A stretch of DNA of 64,000 bases from Macrostomum hystrix (taxonomy: Eukaryota; Platyhelminthes; Macrostomidae). Numbering within the stretch: position 1 is the first letter of the stretch; every line of letters begins with the position of its first letter. The stretch lies in assembly GCA_950097015.1 (NCBI GenBank), contig CATNEN010000034.1, positions 4,062,001 to 4,126,000 on the forward strand. The letters run 5' to 3'. This document shows, in pieces, positions 10,752-22,932 of the stretch. The notes beneath the pieces are model-generated. The model was not told where the DNA came from. It searched no databases and saw only the letters and a list, made by a program, of their open reading frames with translations. The position numbers and the translations under genes are program-made.

Positions 10752-13700
10752 TCACTCTTTCTTCAGTCGCAGACGCTCGTTGATGGCCTTGCACCGCTGG
10801 GCGCACTCCTCGGGTGAGCGGCTGCCAACAGCGGCGGCCACCTGGTCCCAACGGTCTCGCGCACCCTTGGGAAACTGGCGCAGGGCCGACTCCAGCTGCG
10901 ACTGCTCGGCCTGGCTCCAGGGCCGGTTGCGCTGCTTCTTCGATTCGGAAACTGCGTCATCGTCGGCTTCTTGGACGTCGGCAGAGTCGGAAGAGGCGAC
11001 GCCTGTCGTACGACGCTCATCGGCGCCCTTCTGCTTCTGTCGCCGATTCCGCCGTTTCCTACTAGACCGGACGCCATTGTCCTCATCCGAGTCTTCATTG
11101 CCTGAATCGCTGTCTTCGGAGTCGCCGCAGACAGCCGCGCCGTCCGTATTGATCTCGAATGCGGCGTCAAGGCTAGCTGCTGCCTGGCGCCGAATCTGCT
11201 GCTCAGTGTCGCGGGCGCGCGCCGTCACATCCGGCACGGCTCGGTTCAGCAGGGCGGCGATCTTCTCCCAGCGATTCGGTGTGCCGCCGGGGAATCTGGC
11301 AACAGCCCGAACCAGCAGCTGCTGCTCCGCTTCGCTCCAGGGGCCGTCGTTCAACGGCTCCGCCGACGTCGTGGACGCGGATTCGCCGTTGATTGCCGCT
11401 GGCAGTTTTAGTCCAGCCGTTGACGATGCGGAAGCTCCGACGTTCTGCTTGCCTAGCAGCTGCTGCTGCACCTGAGCCAACTGCTGCTCGCGTCTCTCCT
11501 GCTTCAGCTTTTTCCTCTGCTCCCGTCTGTGGGCTTCCTCTGCGGCCGCCTCCGCCTCCTCTTCCGCCGCGCGCTTCAGATCCAACTGCACCTCGCGCCG
11601 ATAGGCCAGGTATTCGCGGCTGAACTGCCAGATTGCTGAGCAGCCTCGCACGATGGCGAACGGCAAGAGGTCGCGCCAGGTTGGGCCAGCTAGCGGCTCC
11701 TGTTGCAATTCTTCTTCTAATTGCTTCTGCTTCTTGCGACTCTTCTTACGAAATAGGTCGTCGAAGACGAGTTTGCGCTCGAAGTAGACGCCCCAGAGGA
11801 CCAGGTAGTGGCCTACAGTGAATGCCACAGAGAACACTATCATTACCTCCAATAGGCTCATTTTGCGCCACTTGCGATAATAGTACATAGGTGTGCGCCA
11901 GTCCGGCAGGCCGTGGTCCAGGATCTCATCGTACCTATAGGGAACATAGGGGATCTGGGGATAATTCGAAAACAATTGCTTCCCTCAGGCTGGGAATCGA
12001 ACCCCAGACCTCTCGGTTAGAAGTTCGAAGCCCGCCTGCTTTGTGTTCAGCGAATTGGAATAAAGCACAGAGTGAACTTACAGCAAAGTTCGGCATTAAA
12101 AGTTATTTTATTTATTTAAATACCGCATACGTGAATTTTTTTCCAAAAACTAAATTGAGGATCATTGTTATAATTTTTAAAGCTAATATTAGAGATTGCG
12201 TAGGTCCAACAAATGTAAATTCACTTTCAAGCCAAGTTTAGCAGAAATTGTTGAATATTTTATGCAGAGTTCAAAATAAATTCGTGCATTTTGTTAGTAT
12301 TCACTGACTCAATGCAGACAATAACTAGAGTGACGTATTTCCAGTAAAAAAACAACAGCAATTTTTACTTTTATGCTTGATTGAATAGAGATTCAAGCTA
12401 GGAGATTGTATATTGATAATGGCAACGAGACAAGAATCTAAATGTAGCATAGCATCGCTGGAATCAGTCAACCATGCTAGCAGACCAATCTAGCTCTGTT
12501 GGCTTTTGGTAAAACTGTTAAAAAGCTAACTGCACCGGTTTAAAATTCTGTCCTATCCTCGTGGTTCCACTAAAAGGGACTGTTTTGATACGGAAAATTA
12601 TTTAAAAGCTAAAGAAGAACAGAAAAGGGAAATAAAGAAGTAGCTGGATGGATAGCAAGACGGGAGAAAGAAGAAGTTTATTAGATAAACATCCAGTTTA
12701 ATAGATAAACATCCAGTTTAAAAGATAAACATCCAGTTTAATAGATAAACATCCAGTCAGTCTAACAGACAAACAGCCAAACAGTCTAACAGACAAACAG
12801 CCAAACAGTCTAACAGACAAACAGCCAAACAGACAAACAGCCAAACAGCCAAACAGTCTAACAGACTAACAGACAAACAGCCAAACAGCCTAACAGACAA
12901 ACAGCCAAACAGTCTAACAGACAAACAGCCAAACAGCCTAACAGACAAAGAGCCAAACAGCCAAACAGCCAAACAGTTTAACAGACCAACAGCCAAACAG
13001 TCTAACAGATAAACAGCCAAACAGTCTAACAGACAAACAGCCAAACAGCCTAACAGACAAAGAGCCAAACAGCCAAACAGCCAAACAGCCTAACAGACAA
13101 ACAGCCAAACAGCCAAACAGCCAAACAGTTTAACAGACCAACAGCCAAACAGTCTAACAGATAAACAGCCAAACAGTCTAACAGACAAACAGCCAAACAG
13201 CCTAACAGACAATGAGCCAAACAGCCAAACAGCCAAACAGTTTAACAGACCAACAGCCAAACAGTCTAACAGATAAACAGCCAAACAGTCTAACAGACAA
13301 ACAGCCAAACAGCCTAACAGACAAAGAGCCAAACAGCCAAACAGACAAACAGCCAAACAGTTTAACAGACCAACAGCCAAACAGCCAAACAGACAAACAG
13401 TTTAACAGACCAACTGCCAAACAGTCTAACAGACAAACAGCCAAACAGCCTAACAGACAAACAGCCAAACAGTTTAACAGACAAACAGCCAAACAGCCAA
13501 ACAGTCTGACAGACAAACAGCCAAACAGTCTAACAGACAAACAGCCAAACAGACAAACAGCCAACCAGTTTAGCGAACCCGCAGACAAAGCGAACGCACC
13601 TCAGTCGGAGAGTTTCATCCTTGAGAACTTCATTGATGGCGTTCAATTTGCGAAAATAGTCCACCGTGGCTTCGTCGTGTTTACCCAACCGGTCCGGGTG

Positions 13701-13922
13701 GAACTGCAGGGAAATTTTTCGGAACGCTCGGCGAATCTCTTGACTAGTGGCCTGCCGATTAGTGCCCAGCAACTCGTAGAAGTTACCGTTCACCTCTTCG
13801 ACTAAATCGAATAGCTGCAGCTCGCGCTGATCGAACGCATCAGCTGATGTTGCCAGCAGTAGAATCGCCGACAATGCCGCTAGCAGCGGCGACGCGAATA
13901 GCACTGGATTTGCTGGTCGCAT
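10752..13922 (-). CDS. DNAJC1: DnaJ homologue C1 (ER membrane J protein with two SANT domains)
   Basis: Two coding exons, 13922-13600 and 11934-10752, join in phase to 501 residues. The donor is CTGAG|GTGCGT and the acceptor CCCTATAG|G; the join lies inside the conserved LRLR|YDEIL sequence. In order: signal peptide (about 1-29), J domain (about 40-115) with HPD at 75-77, a membrane segment (about 135-158), a basic/glutamate-rich coiled region, and SANT domains at about 304-356 and 443-496. This is exactly the DNAJC1 architecture. In the family the J domain faces the ER lumen and recruits BiP/HSPA5, while the SANT-bearing tail faces the cytosol near ribosomes. The 1.67-kb intron holds two minisatellites and a SINE-like fragment. 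A plus-strand ORF at 10624-11475 is an antisense shadow. Confidence 0.95.
11965..12045 (-). mobile_element. tRNA-like SINE head fragment in DNAJC1 intron
   Basis: The minus strand contains GGGGTTCGATTCCCAGCCTG, a B-box-like word, preceded by ACCGAGAGGTCTG. The T-arm pairing is imperfect and no full cloverleaf folds, so a functional tRNA gene is unlikely. It lies about 30-110 bp upstream of the exon 2 acceptor. Confidence 0.45.
12676..12758. repeat. Short tandem repeat, 20-bp unit, 4 copies
   Basis: Four copies of TTTAATAGATAAACATCCAG inside the DNAJC1 intron, directly abutting the larger array that follows. Confidence 0.9.
12765..13565. repeat. Minisatellite, 24-bp unit built from 8-bp subunits, in DNAJC1 intron
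   Basis: Units of about 24 bp composed of ACAGCCAA/ACAGACAA-type octamers, with a higher-order block (GACAAAGAGCCAAACAGCC followed by TTTAACAGACCAACAG) recurring about four times. It starts only about 35 bp inside the intron from the exon 1 donor at 13599. The many LAVCLLDCLA-type ORFs here are artefacts of the period. Confidence 0.93.
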
Positions 13923-15172
13923 AGCAACACTGTAAAAAATTAATGTTATCTGTTATTACTACACACAACAAACAAGTTATGAAATTCCTTTTCGTTGTTT
14001 AACAAAATTTGACATTTAATAGTCGTATTAGAGATAGATTTATTAGAGACACCGAACAATTAAAATTTTACACCCGACGAAAAAGCAATCAAAATGGTAC
14101 GGATAGACAACAGAAGCATCTATATGGAAGAGATGACACCGAAAAGACAGAAGAAAAGATGAAACCGACAAGACAGAAGAAGACATGAAAATGATAAGAC
14201 AGAAGAAGATATGACACCGAGAAGACTGAAGAAGAGATGACACCGAGAAGACTGAAGAAGAGATGACACCGAGAAGACTGAAGAAGAGATGACACCGAGA
14301 AGACTGAAGAAGAGATGACACCGAGAAGACAGAAGAAGAGATGAAAATGATAAGACAGTAGAAGAGATGACACCGAGATGACGGAAGAAGAGATGACACC
14401 GAGATGACGGAAGAAGAGATGAAAATGATAAGACAGTAGAAGAGATGACACCGATAAGACAGTAGAAGAGATGACACCGATAAGACAGAAGAAGAGATGA
14501 CACCGATAAGACAGAAGAAGAGATGGCACCGATAAGACAGAAGAAGAGATGACACCGATAAGACAGAAGAAGAGATGACACCGATAAGACAGAAGAAGAG
14601 ATGAAATGATAAGACAGTAGAAGAGATGACACCGATAAGACTGAAGAGATGACACCGAAATATACCAATTCTAAAAATCACTATGGGGATAGGATCTTTC
14701 ACAAGCCCTAAACTTCCCGATTCCTTAAAGCACTATTCTAAACGTACTACTAGCAGTAATATTCATGAATCAGACATAAAGCTGAAAATATGACAAGGAG
14801 TCTTTAATAGACAAGCAATACAAGCAGCTAGCACACTATCATTTATTTGGCAAACAAATGGATATCCGTGGTTATTGAGTTATCAAGTTATAGAAAATCC
14901 AAAACATTTACACAGAATGACATGAATCTTACTAACATTAATTGTTAATAGCCTCACGCCGTTCTGTAACTAAGGTTGATTTTCTGAAAGACAGCATATT
15001 TACACCGACTAATAGAGTTGTCAATTACTTATTTATATTGCCAATAAAAAGTGATTATGATTCTGGTTGGATGGCAGGTATTTACACAGCAAGACGTATA
15101 CTACTTGTGTATACGATTAGAAATTAGCATGAGTCGAATTTAGAAAGAATAAGCAACTCAAATGGGGATAAT
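13923..15172. other. Intergenic, upstream of DNAJC1 and downstream of ETFRF1
   Basis: Contains the 26-bp array at 14120-14650. Otherwise AT-rich, with no coding or RNA gene recognised. Confidence 0.55.
14120..14650. repeat. Minisatellite, 26-bp unit, about 20 copies
   Basis: Core AGAAGAGATGACACCGATAA with ACCGAGAAGACTG variants. Because 26 is not a multiple of three, all three minus frames stay open over the array (three overlapping 180-220 codon ORFs). That marks them as repeat artefacts. Confidence 0.93.
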
Positions 15173-15514
15173 TTAAGGTTTCGTTGGTGCTTCAAACTCG
15201 GAACTGTTACTGTTAATAGTAGGGCCAGTAGCAGACGCATTGCCTACTTCGCAATCCTTCTCGTAGTATCTGTGCTTCAGGGCGCGATATTTGCGCAGCA
15301 TGTACAACGCTTCCAATTCTTTGATAACGAATTCGCCCCGACCAATCAGGACGCGAATCTGTTCCGGATTAGTAACGCTGCTATTCTTTATAAATACAGC
15401 CTTTAGACGATCGCGAAAATATCCGTAGCCTTTGGGATAATCGCGGCCCATATATAATAGGTTCTTGTAGAGTGCGATCACCTGAGAGCGAAGCTGCGGC
15501 GGTGTAGACGCCAT
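15173..15514 (-). CDS. ETFRF1: Electron transfer flavoprotein regulatory factor 1 (LYR protein LYRM5)
   Basis: An uninterrupted 113-residue protein, with the ATG at 15514. It carries the LYR-family N-terminal motif in the ETFRF1-specific form [16 protein letters not shown], then FIKN, a conserved [17 protein letters not shown] segment and RALKHRYY. The size matches the usual 90 or so residues plus a short Ser/Asn-rich tail. Known role of the family: a mitochondrial matrix protein that binds the electron transfer flavoprotein and promotes removal of its FAD, lowering electron flow from fatty-acid oxidation. The single coding exon is the simplest gene in the window. It lies about 430 bp downstream of the zinc-finger gene stop, on the same strand. 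Confidence 0.95.
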   Translation of the reverse strand: MASTPPQLRSQVIALYKNLLYMGRDYPKGYGYFRDRLKAVFIKNSSVTNPEQIRVLIGRGEFVIKELEALYMLRKYRALKHRYYEKDCEVGNASATGPTINSNSSEFEAPTKP

Positions 15515-15945
15515 CAAGGATGGCTGGCAACTACTGCTGGAGTAGGGGAAAGATTCTGCTTGAATGAGTTTTTATTGCATATCAAATCTGGATTTCATCT
15601 TTCCTAGCTGTACGTCGGACTCACAACTTTGAGGACTGTTATAGCACTATTCATTGCTTATGCTCACCCAGCTGTTAAATTCACCTAACCTGTATGCATT
15701 GATACGTTCATTAATAAATTATCTTCTACTCGTCTCTTCAAATAACCTAGCTTACGTATAACTTTTATTAATGAATAAGAAAACAATAAGATAATGCCAA
15801 TTAGGAACTTTTATTTACTACATACAGAACTAGGCTTACAAGACACAGATGGAGACAATTCGCTCGTAGCCTTAATTTTAACAGCGCTAACATTAAAAGA
15901 CACAATATATACACATGTTTAAAAAAGGTTTATAAAAGCACAAAG
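15515..15945. other. Intergenic region between ETFRF1 and the zinc-finger gene
   Basis: No gene. The minus strand carries AATAAA at 15815-15810, about 130 nt after the zinc-finger stop, which suits its polyadenylation signal. Confidence 0.5.
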
Positions 15946-17328
15946 CTAACTATTTGATATCGGTTTAAAATCCTCGCCATTCAGTCGCATCTGGCCAGTG
16001 AATCGATGTACTTTTATATTTACTGGCCGTTTCAGCATGCGCTCAGCGTGGCCCCTGCTGGCCAGGTGTTGTCGCCAGGCAGTCTCGGACACTGTGGCAA
16101 AAGCGCATCGCAAACAGTCGAATCTGCGCTGCCTCTTGGTGCAACCGGCCTCGTGCACTGTCAAGGACTCGCGCTTCGAGGAGCGATGGCCGCAGAAGTA
16201 GCGGCAGGAGTACAGGGGCTGAATGTTGGAGTGCGCCTGCAATACAGTTGACGGAGTGAACTTCTGCAACACACCTGAGATTCATTCTGCTATCGTTTCT
16301 CATTCTGCCCCTTCACCTCCATCCAACAAATTATCACCTCCACCCACCTTGATTCTTTCTGCCCCGTCACCTCGCCCACCTTGATTCATTCTGCACCATC
16401 ACGGAGGTACGCCACTCACCTGCCGTCTGTGATTAACAATAGCCTGATAGGTGCGACAAACAAACGGACAAAACGAGCATTTGAAGCAGAGCTCCTTGTG
16501 AGTGGAACAGTGAGCAAAGTACGAGCGCTGACTGTCGCTGGTAAAATTGCACTTTTCGCAGCCGAATCTCGGGGCAAGCGGCTTCTCTTCTTCGACAATT
16601 TCGACGTCGCTGTCAGCGCCACCGACCCCGCCGGCGGATCCGCCACCGCTGCCAGCGTTGCCAACAGTCGCCGAGTTTGCCGCGGAGACGGACGGCACCG
16701 ATTCAACTAGGCTGGCTAAACTAGCCGAGTGTTTCGCATCGCAATGCGACACTGCAGCATCGGCTGAGTCAAATGCCAATCGGGAACCCGCAGGCAGGCA
16801 ACAAAGACTGCAGTTCAAGCGGCTACCCAGGTGAAATGCTAGCAGGTGTTCGGCTAGCAATCGATCGTTTGGGAAGCGACCGCAATTGGCTGATCTGCAA
16901 GCTGCCAGTGGGCAACGAACAACTGGACGGCTCTGCTGAACAGAAGCAGCAGAGGAGGAGGAGGCCACAACTGGTGGAATAGGTCGACTAGAAGACACTG
17001 TCGAAGGAGCGTCGATAATTTGTACATCATCGTCGTCTGTTTCAACGCGTCGCCGAATCCTATTCTGCTGACAGTTGGTTCCGTTACTATGTACCCTACT
17101 AGCTATAGGGTAATTAATAGCTCTGCGATTGATTACATTACCTCTAATGCTTGTAACAGTCACTCTAGGGCCGCTAACACTGTGGCCATTGCTGGTAATG
17201 CTGACTCGGCTAGCATTGACACTGGAGTCCTCTTCATCATCGTCATTGATGACAAAAATAATGGGTTGTTGGGCACCATTCTGGTGACGACTGCCAGCAT
17301 GGGACAGTGCTGCTGACTGCTGAAGTGA
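15946..17328 (-). CDS. C2H2-type zinc-finger protein with SUMO-interaction-like motifs (3' part)
   Basis: Two exons join in phase 0. The first, 17328-16420, follows a TTTTTCAG acceptor and ends CGGCAG|GTGAGT. The second, 16263-15946, follows TGTTGCAG. Together they give 408 residues to the stop; 5' exons are not identified. The N-terminal part has three short hydrophobic stretches beside acidic residues, PIIFVINDDDEED, DDDDVQIIDAP and DSDVEIVEEEK, which fit the SUMO-interaction motif pattern. Then come Cys/His clusters, some canonical (FGCEKCNF...HCSTH, FDCLRCAF...HLASRGH), some atypical (VRCPLAAC..., LNCSLCCL..., YSCRYFCG...). A nuclear, SUMO-reading zinc-finger protein is inferred; the exact orthologue is not recognised. 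The Gly/Ala/Ser linker before the third SIM is low-complexity. Confidence 0.75.
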
Positions 17329-18265
17329 CTGAAAAATATGAGTTTTTGAATCAGGAAAGTAACTACATTAAGAGATTTTTTGCAACTGTTTATCCTAGGG
17401 TGACATTTAGAATCACAAGAATCACAAGATGGTAAAACAAATTTTGCATGAAAATTTGCTATTAAATTTGACAAATTACTGGGGATACATAAAACTTTTT
17501 ATCTATCGAAACTTGTATTGGTTACTTAAATGTACATGCAACCATTGGCTAATAATTGCCAATGTCATGATAGCTAGTTAAAAAAAGAAGTGTAAAAGTT
17601 TTGTAAAGTAATTAGCCTAGACATATAATTTTCTTTATCTGCTAAGACAACTACATCATTCAGTAATAACAAAGACTTCAAATCTAAAATCACATAAATG
17701 TACTTGAGTGTTTAGAAATATTAAACAAGTAAATTTAGGTTGAAAATTAATTAAAAAACGATTCTATAACATAGAATTGTCTCAGTCCTATAGCAAATAA
17801 TTAAGGGCTAACTAATAATATACATAGTATACTTATGCACTTAGCCCCACTAGGCATAATCTTTTAAATATCTAGCATTATATAGTATAGTCAATTTAAT
17901 TCAAAATAGGCCTAGCTAAATCCAATTAGTTTTTTTCAATGAATTTAAACCTTTGGCCTAGGGGAACTTATTTTATGCATGAATTTAAAAAGTGCTTTAC
18001 ATTGTAAGTTGCAGGCATAAGTGACTAACAATATGCCATTTTGGCATTTTTGTCAATAGCACAAGCTTTATAACTACTGATGGAGAAGAAGCCAATCAAT
18101 GGCATAGGGCATATGTAAAGATTGACAATAAAAGGAACTATCTTGTCATACAAGCAGGTGACTTAGAGCCAGCTTGAGTGTGGAGACTGTCATATATTGC
18201 TTAGTGGCTCAATATAAAACATTGAAACATTAATATTACATTCAAAGGCTAGGCCTATATGAAAC

Positions 18266-18918
18266 GGGTGCCAGGCTTTTCAGCGACAGTTGATTTCAGC
18301 GACATGAAAAATTGTGGCTTTGGCGACAAGTAATGTTAAATTCGGCGAAAGTTAAATTTTAACTTTGTGAATTTTAGCTTTGTGGTACAGCAACGTACTA
18401 CATTTTACAACAAATTACGCAAAACATTTGTATTTGCATGCATGGTACTTAAGATGTGGCTATATGATAAAATTTAAATTTCGATTCAATAAACACGGAA
18501 ACCACAGTACATGTAAATGTTCTCATAGGATCGGAGTTGCAGATTGTACCATGACAAAGCCGCCTTGGTGATGGGGCTCGCTCACACAATTGGTCAGTCT
18601 CTTCAGGTTGGTGGGTACAAAGTCAGAGTGTGGATATTTATCAAGCTTCTTATCCCAACAAACAATTAGCACGTCACAGTATTGCTTGTCAGACCACATG
18701 TGTTAGTTACATTTAACAAAAAAAGGAAAGTATTTCGTAGGTTGTAGGCGGTTGCGGTAGGATATAGACACATTGGTTTTGTTAGTAAGAAGAGACTAAA
18801 TACGAGTAAATAGCCATAGAAAGTGATTTGTGAAAGTGAAAAAGAAACTTTTCGCCGAATTTAACATTGCTTGTTGCCGAAGTCACAATTTTCAATGTCG
18901 CTGAAATGCCTGGAATCC
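18266..18918. mobile_element. Foldback (terminal-inverted-repeat) element 1, about 650 bp
   Basis: Imperfect inverted ends. The left end reads CCAGGCTTTTCAGCGACAG then GATTTCAGCGACATG. The reverse complement of the right end reads CCAGGCATTTCAGCGACATT. The arms share ATTGTGGCTTTGGCGACAAG-like sequence and AATGTTAAATTCGGCGAAA over about 80-100 bp. It is flanked by the direct repeat ATATGAAAC (18257-18265 and 18919-18927), a 9-bp target-site duplication. No transposase ORF lies inside, so it is non-autonomous. Arms and TSD length fit MULE- or FB-like elements; the superfamily is inference. Confidence 0.75.
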
Positions 18919-19231
18919 ATATGAAACTATTGATGACCAAGATTATTTTCCTAGAGTTATTGTGCCAGTGCCACAAGCTAAAGTTGGAAAGATGCAAACA
19001 TACACTGCTACAAATTTTGGAGGATAATTAACTTCTAAAAGGAAACAAAAAATCATGCTAAAATTTAGGATTCTAGTCACTTGGTCAACTGCTATTTTGT
19101 CAAATAAGTTGACAAAACTGGTCTCCAAAGTCAAGGAAAAGGCAAAGTGGTACTGCTTTAGATTGGTGGCCACAATTGTCAAGTCAAAGCTGCTAGGCCT
19201 ATAGAATAATGTGGACCTTGGCCCTGCACTC

Positions 19232-19729
19232 TGGTTCCAGGTCATTTCGGTGACAACTCAAGTCATTTCAGTGACACACTTGGTCAGATTGGTGACAACT
19301 ATTTTTGCACCTAAATATGCTAAAAAACTGCCTTCCATTTTAACTATGCACACATACAAAATATTAATTAAATAATGCTAAAAGTATTAATAAGAAGCTG
19401 CATCGCTCTGATTAAGTCTGGGTTTTACTTTAAATGAGTTAAATTATTAAATTATTTAATGAGTAGTCAATAGTTATTCGTTCCTAATTAAATGTGTATA
19501 ATAATCATTTTTCAAGTCTTGGATTGACAAGGCGAGTGCAGGCTTTAAGCAGCTGCTGGATCGTGGAAGGCTGTTTTCTCAGCATATTTAGGTGCAAAAA
19601 TAGTTGTCACCGAACTGACCAATTCTGTCACCGAAATGACTGTCACCGAAATGTCTTGTCACCGAACTGACCAATTCTGTCACCGAAATGACTGTCACCG
19701 AAATGTCTTGTCACCGAAATGACCTGGGA
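19232..19729. mobile_element. Foldback element 2, about 500 bp, related to element 1
   Basis: The left arm starts near CCAGGTCATTTCGGTGACA and runs to CTATTTTTGCACCTAAATAT. The right arm is its inverse (GCATATTTAGGTGCAAAAAT, then repeated GTCACCGAAATGAC, ending ATGACCTGG). The right arm has extra tandem copies of the GTCACCGAAATGAC subterminal motif. Flanking direct repeats CCCTGCACTC at 19222-19231 and 19730-19739 form a 10-bp target-site duplication. No coding capacity. Confidence 0.82.
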
Positions 19730-22554
19730 CCCTGCACTCCTACAGTTCTGACCATCAACAAGCTGGTGTGTATCCCAAACCGGGCTTTTGAAGCTACTTG
19801 GACAGTCTCCAGCTGACCTGCAGTTTGTGATAGATGAAAGCCACATGCCTCTGGATTTTCTCTGTAGTTGTATTAAAGGAACAGGTAAGCGACATCTACT
19901 CATCATATACATTGCCAACTAGCTTGAGCTGCTTGACTAGAGTACTTATGGAACACCGCTTATATTAATATAACTAAAATGTAAATTTTTTCGTTATGTG
20001 ATACGCAATGATAATCACTTAACGACTAATGAATCGGTAAGAGAATTTTAGTTGGCTGGCTAACAAAAAACTAATTAATTGATTTAAAAGCATATAAAAA
20101 TGCTGCTTCTCTATGTAATTAGCAGCTTAACAAAAAAGAGAAATTAATATTATAAAATAGCCTGAAAAAATCACAAAACAAAATTAATACTATAAAAAAA
20201 TAAAACAAACATCTTAGCCCTAAAAGGGGTGATACAATAAAAGTGACAACGGGACATTTCGCGAGTGTATGAAAAGAACAGCTTTGTAAGAATTATTTGC
20301 GATCATTTGCTTACACCCTTAGCCTATCTCTCTGTTCGTGTTTCTACTAGTTAGGCAATTTGCATTATGTCGAATTGTGGACAAATAAGTCTTCTTTCCT
20401 AGAAGGTGTCTTGTTAGTAAAGAAATTAACACGTCGTCCATAAGGCGCCCAACTTTCGACAATTCTTTCATGTTCGGTTTGATAAGACCCTGTTCTGTTG
20501 GTGAGACTACACCCTACGCAGGATTGACTACAGTTCTGACTTTTAGAAACTCTAGACTGCACTTCAGGGTAGGCCTAGAGTTCCGTGACAATAGAAATCC
20601 AGCTTAGCTATATACAAGTGGTAGCCAGAAGTTCCTTAGTTAGCTTGCATGCCAAGGGTAAAAAATATTGTTCTTGATTCTAGGACTTCATCTACTACAC
20701 AATAAGAAGACTTTGAAGCATAGGAAGACTTTTAAAAATGGAAGTGATAATTTCCTGTTTACTGTACACACAAAGATTTTTGCTGAGCTTTTAAGTGCCA
20801 TATTTTTGTGCCTGGTTTTGCTTTTTCCCCCCTTTTGATGTATTTTGGTTCCTACCTGAACTGAGGCTTTAGCTATCATAAAAAAATACGCAAATAGGAT
20901 ATATGACAAATACAGAATTCTATGAGTAAAACAACATAAGCTACCCTCTAGCATACTTGCTATGTACTGCAGGGATCTTTTATGTTTATATCTTACATTT
21001 TTGTGACTTTCATCGATTATATATTTTATTGAATATATATTTTGAAGTCTAAAATCATATAATTGTATATGCTTCAGCCTGATGCTGGTGGCAATAGGAC
21101 ACCACTCATGCTGTTCTCCAAAGTAAGTTTTTTATATGGATTATCTCTCTCCCACTCTCTCCCACAAACCACAAATATTGCTAGGAGCTAGGGTAGGCCT
21201 ACCAACATACAATGAAGGGTAAGGTATGTACATATTGGTGGGTTGAGCAAGCATAGTCACATTGCATACAGAGTTTATTGGCAGGAAGGACAAAGCCATA
21301 TAGGGCTAGGGTACAAGAGAGACAATACTTATGTCTAGCCAATCATGTGGCAGCTTAGGGCACATAAGAACAAAGGGTCCATAGTTTAGATCATACTTGG
21401 TGCACACCAAAAAATTTGTGAAGCTAGGTAGCACACTACTAATGGTTATTTTGCATTGAAACAAAGTCAATTTTCTCCTGTCAACAACCTTTCTTATGTA
21501 TTACTCTTTGCTATATATGCTAGGCCTATGCATGGATTATATCAACCTTGAGCACTTAATGAGCACACTAAGAATTTATTGTGAGGCAAGTGCACACCAA
21601 ACATGTATGCTGAATTAGGCAGTCAACACCAACACACTCATTTTTGGTTGTATAGGCCTACTACATGATCTAGACCATAGCAAAAAAAGAAAAGTGACAG
21701 ATGAGTGAGACAAATGCCAAGCCAACCAGACTAGCCTAAAACAATGGCTTGGTGGGCAGGAAGCCAAGACTGCCCAACTGCCTTAGGAACACTGGCACTA
21801 CATTTACTTACTTAGCTTTTCTTTTTAATTGTTTTCTTGTAATGGATTCAGTTTATTGACTTTTTCAAATGACTAGTTGTAGCTCTATTAATTATTTTGA
21901 TTGAAAGTCTTCTGATAATGAAATTACATTAATTTTATAACATATGTAAATTTGGAACATAGAATTGTAGCCTACCAATGGTATCTTGGCTAGTGTTCCA
22001 AAACATGGAGCTATAGCCACTATCATTACACACTTACTAAGGGAAAAACACAATTTTCACTTTTTGAGCTGCTACTTAACAGTCGAACTACCAAGGTGAG
22101 ATTTCTTCCCCTGACAATTTTTTGTGCTGCACCTGACTGGAGCAACTCAAGAATATGGGAAGAACTCAAGAACTTTTTGTTGCATTTCTTCTTAAACAAG
22201 AACCAAGTAGCCAGCTCTTCAGACCATCAAGATATTCAATGGTTCTGGCCCTTGAGCTCCCATAATTTTTCCCCATAAGCGCTAGTGTATTTCATATATG
22301 CCTATACACAAATTAGCATTGCGCCTGGTCTTCAAAGGTCTTCAAAATTTATTATCATGTCAACCAAATGTGCCTGCATCATCTCTGTCTTTGGTGATGG
22401 ATTGCTAGACCTTCAAGGGCTACAAAAGGTAGAAATAGGTGTCAGGTTGCCATGGACACCCTGACACAAATTTCTCCAAAAATCACTGATCAAGCCTAAA
22501 TATTAGGCATTGCTCAACTATAGGACAACCATGCTGGAACTGACTATGTGTTAA

Positions 22555-22932
22555 TTAGCAGTTTAGGGTGGTTGGTGGCAGAACAGTTATTGCATTTGCC
22601 TCTTGCACCACAGTCCCCAAGTTTGATTCTACAACAAGGCCACATTTATTTGGGGCGCAGCTGCAGAGCAAAGGCTTGGGGGCTTGTCGTGCAATTTACA
22701 CCCTTGAGGGCCAACCTCCAAGGCACAGTGAAATGTACACTGCCTGACAATGAGAAAGTCAGGGTAGATGTACACATGTGTGAGTGTATGCCTGCGTACA
22801 GTATCTGTGTGCGTGTGTGCTCAGGAGTCAGCAAAATAAGCAGAATTGCCTCCTTGCTGGCTGTGGGTCTAGTGTCACTAATTGATGTCCTACTGCCTGC
22901 AGCCCTTCTGCAGTTATTATTATTATTAATAG
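22555..22932 (+). mobile_element. SINE, family 2 (most complete copy)
   Basis: It has a degraded tRNA-like head (AAGTTTGATTCTACAACAAG), then body blocks CTTGTCGTGCAATTTACACC, ACACTGCCTGACAATGAGAA and CAGGAGTCAGCAAAATAAGC, and ends in a TTATTATTATTATTAAT tail. The body blocks recur in the same order at 26.3-26.6, 32.4-32.6, 44.4-44.5 and in part at 52.0 kb. The (ATT)n 3' tail suggests retrotransposition by a partner LINE. Confidence 0.8.

Noticed and set aside
10624-11475. 283-codon plus ORF
   Set aside because: Antisense shadow of the GC-rich DNAJC1 exon 2.
12757-13805. Leu/Cys/Ala-rich ORFs resembling membrane proteins
   Set aside because: Translation of the 24-bp intronic minisatellite (LAVCLLDC cycles).
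14043-14702. Three overlapping minus ORFs of 180-220 codons
   Set aside because: The same peptide cycle appears in all three frames because the unit is 26 bp; a repeat artefact.
17160-17474. 104-codon minus ORF overlapping the zinc-finger exon
   Set aside because: Different frame from the zinc-finger exon and crosses its acceptor; no domain.
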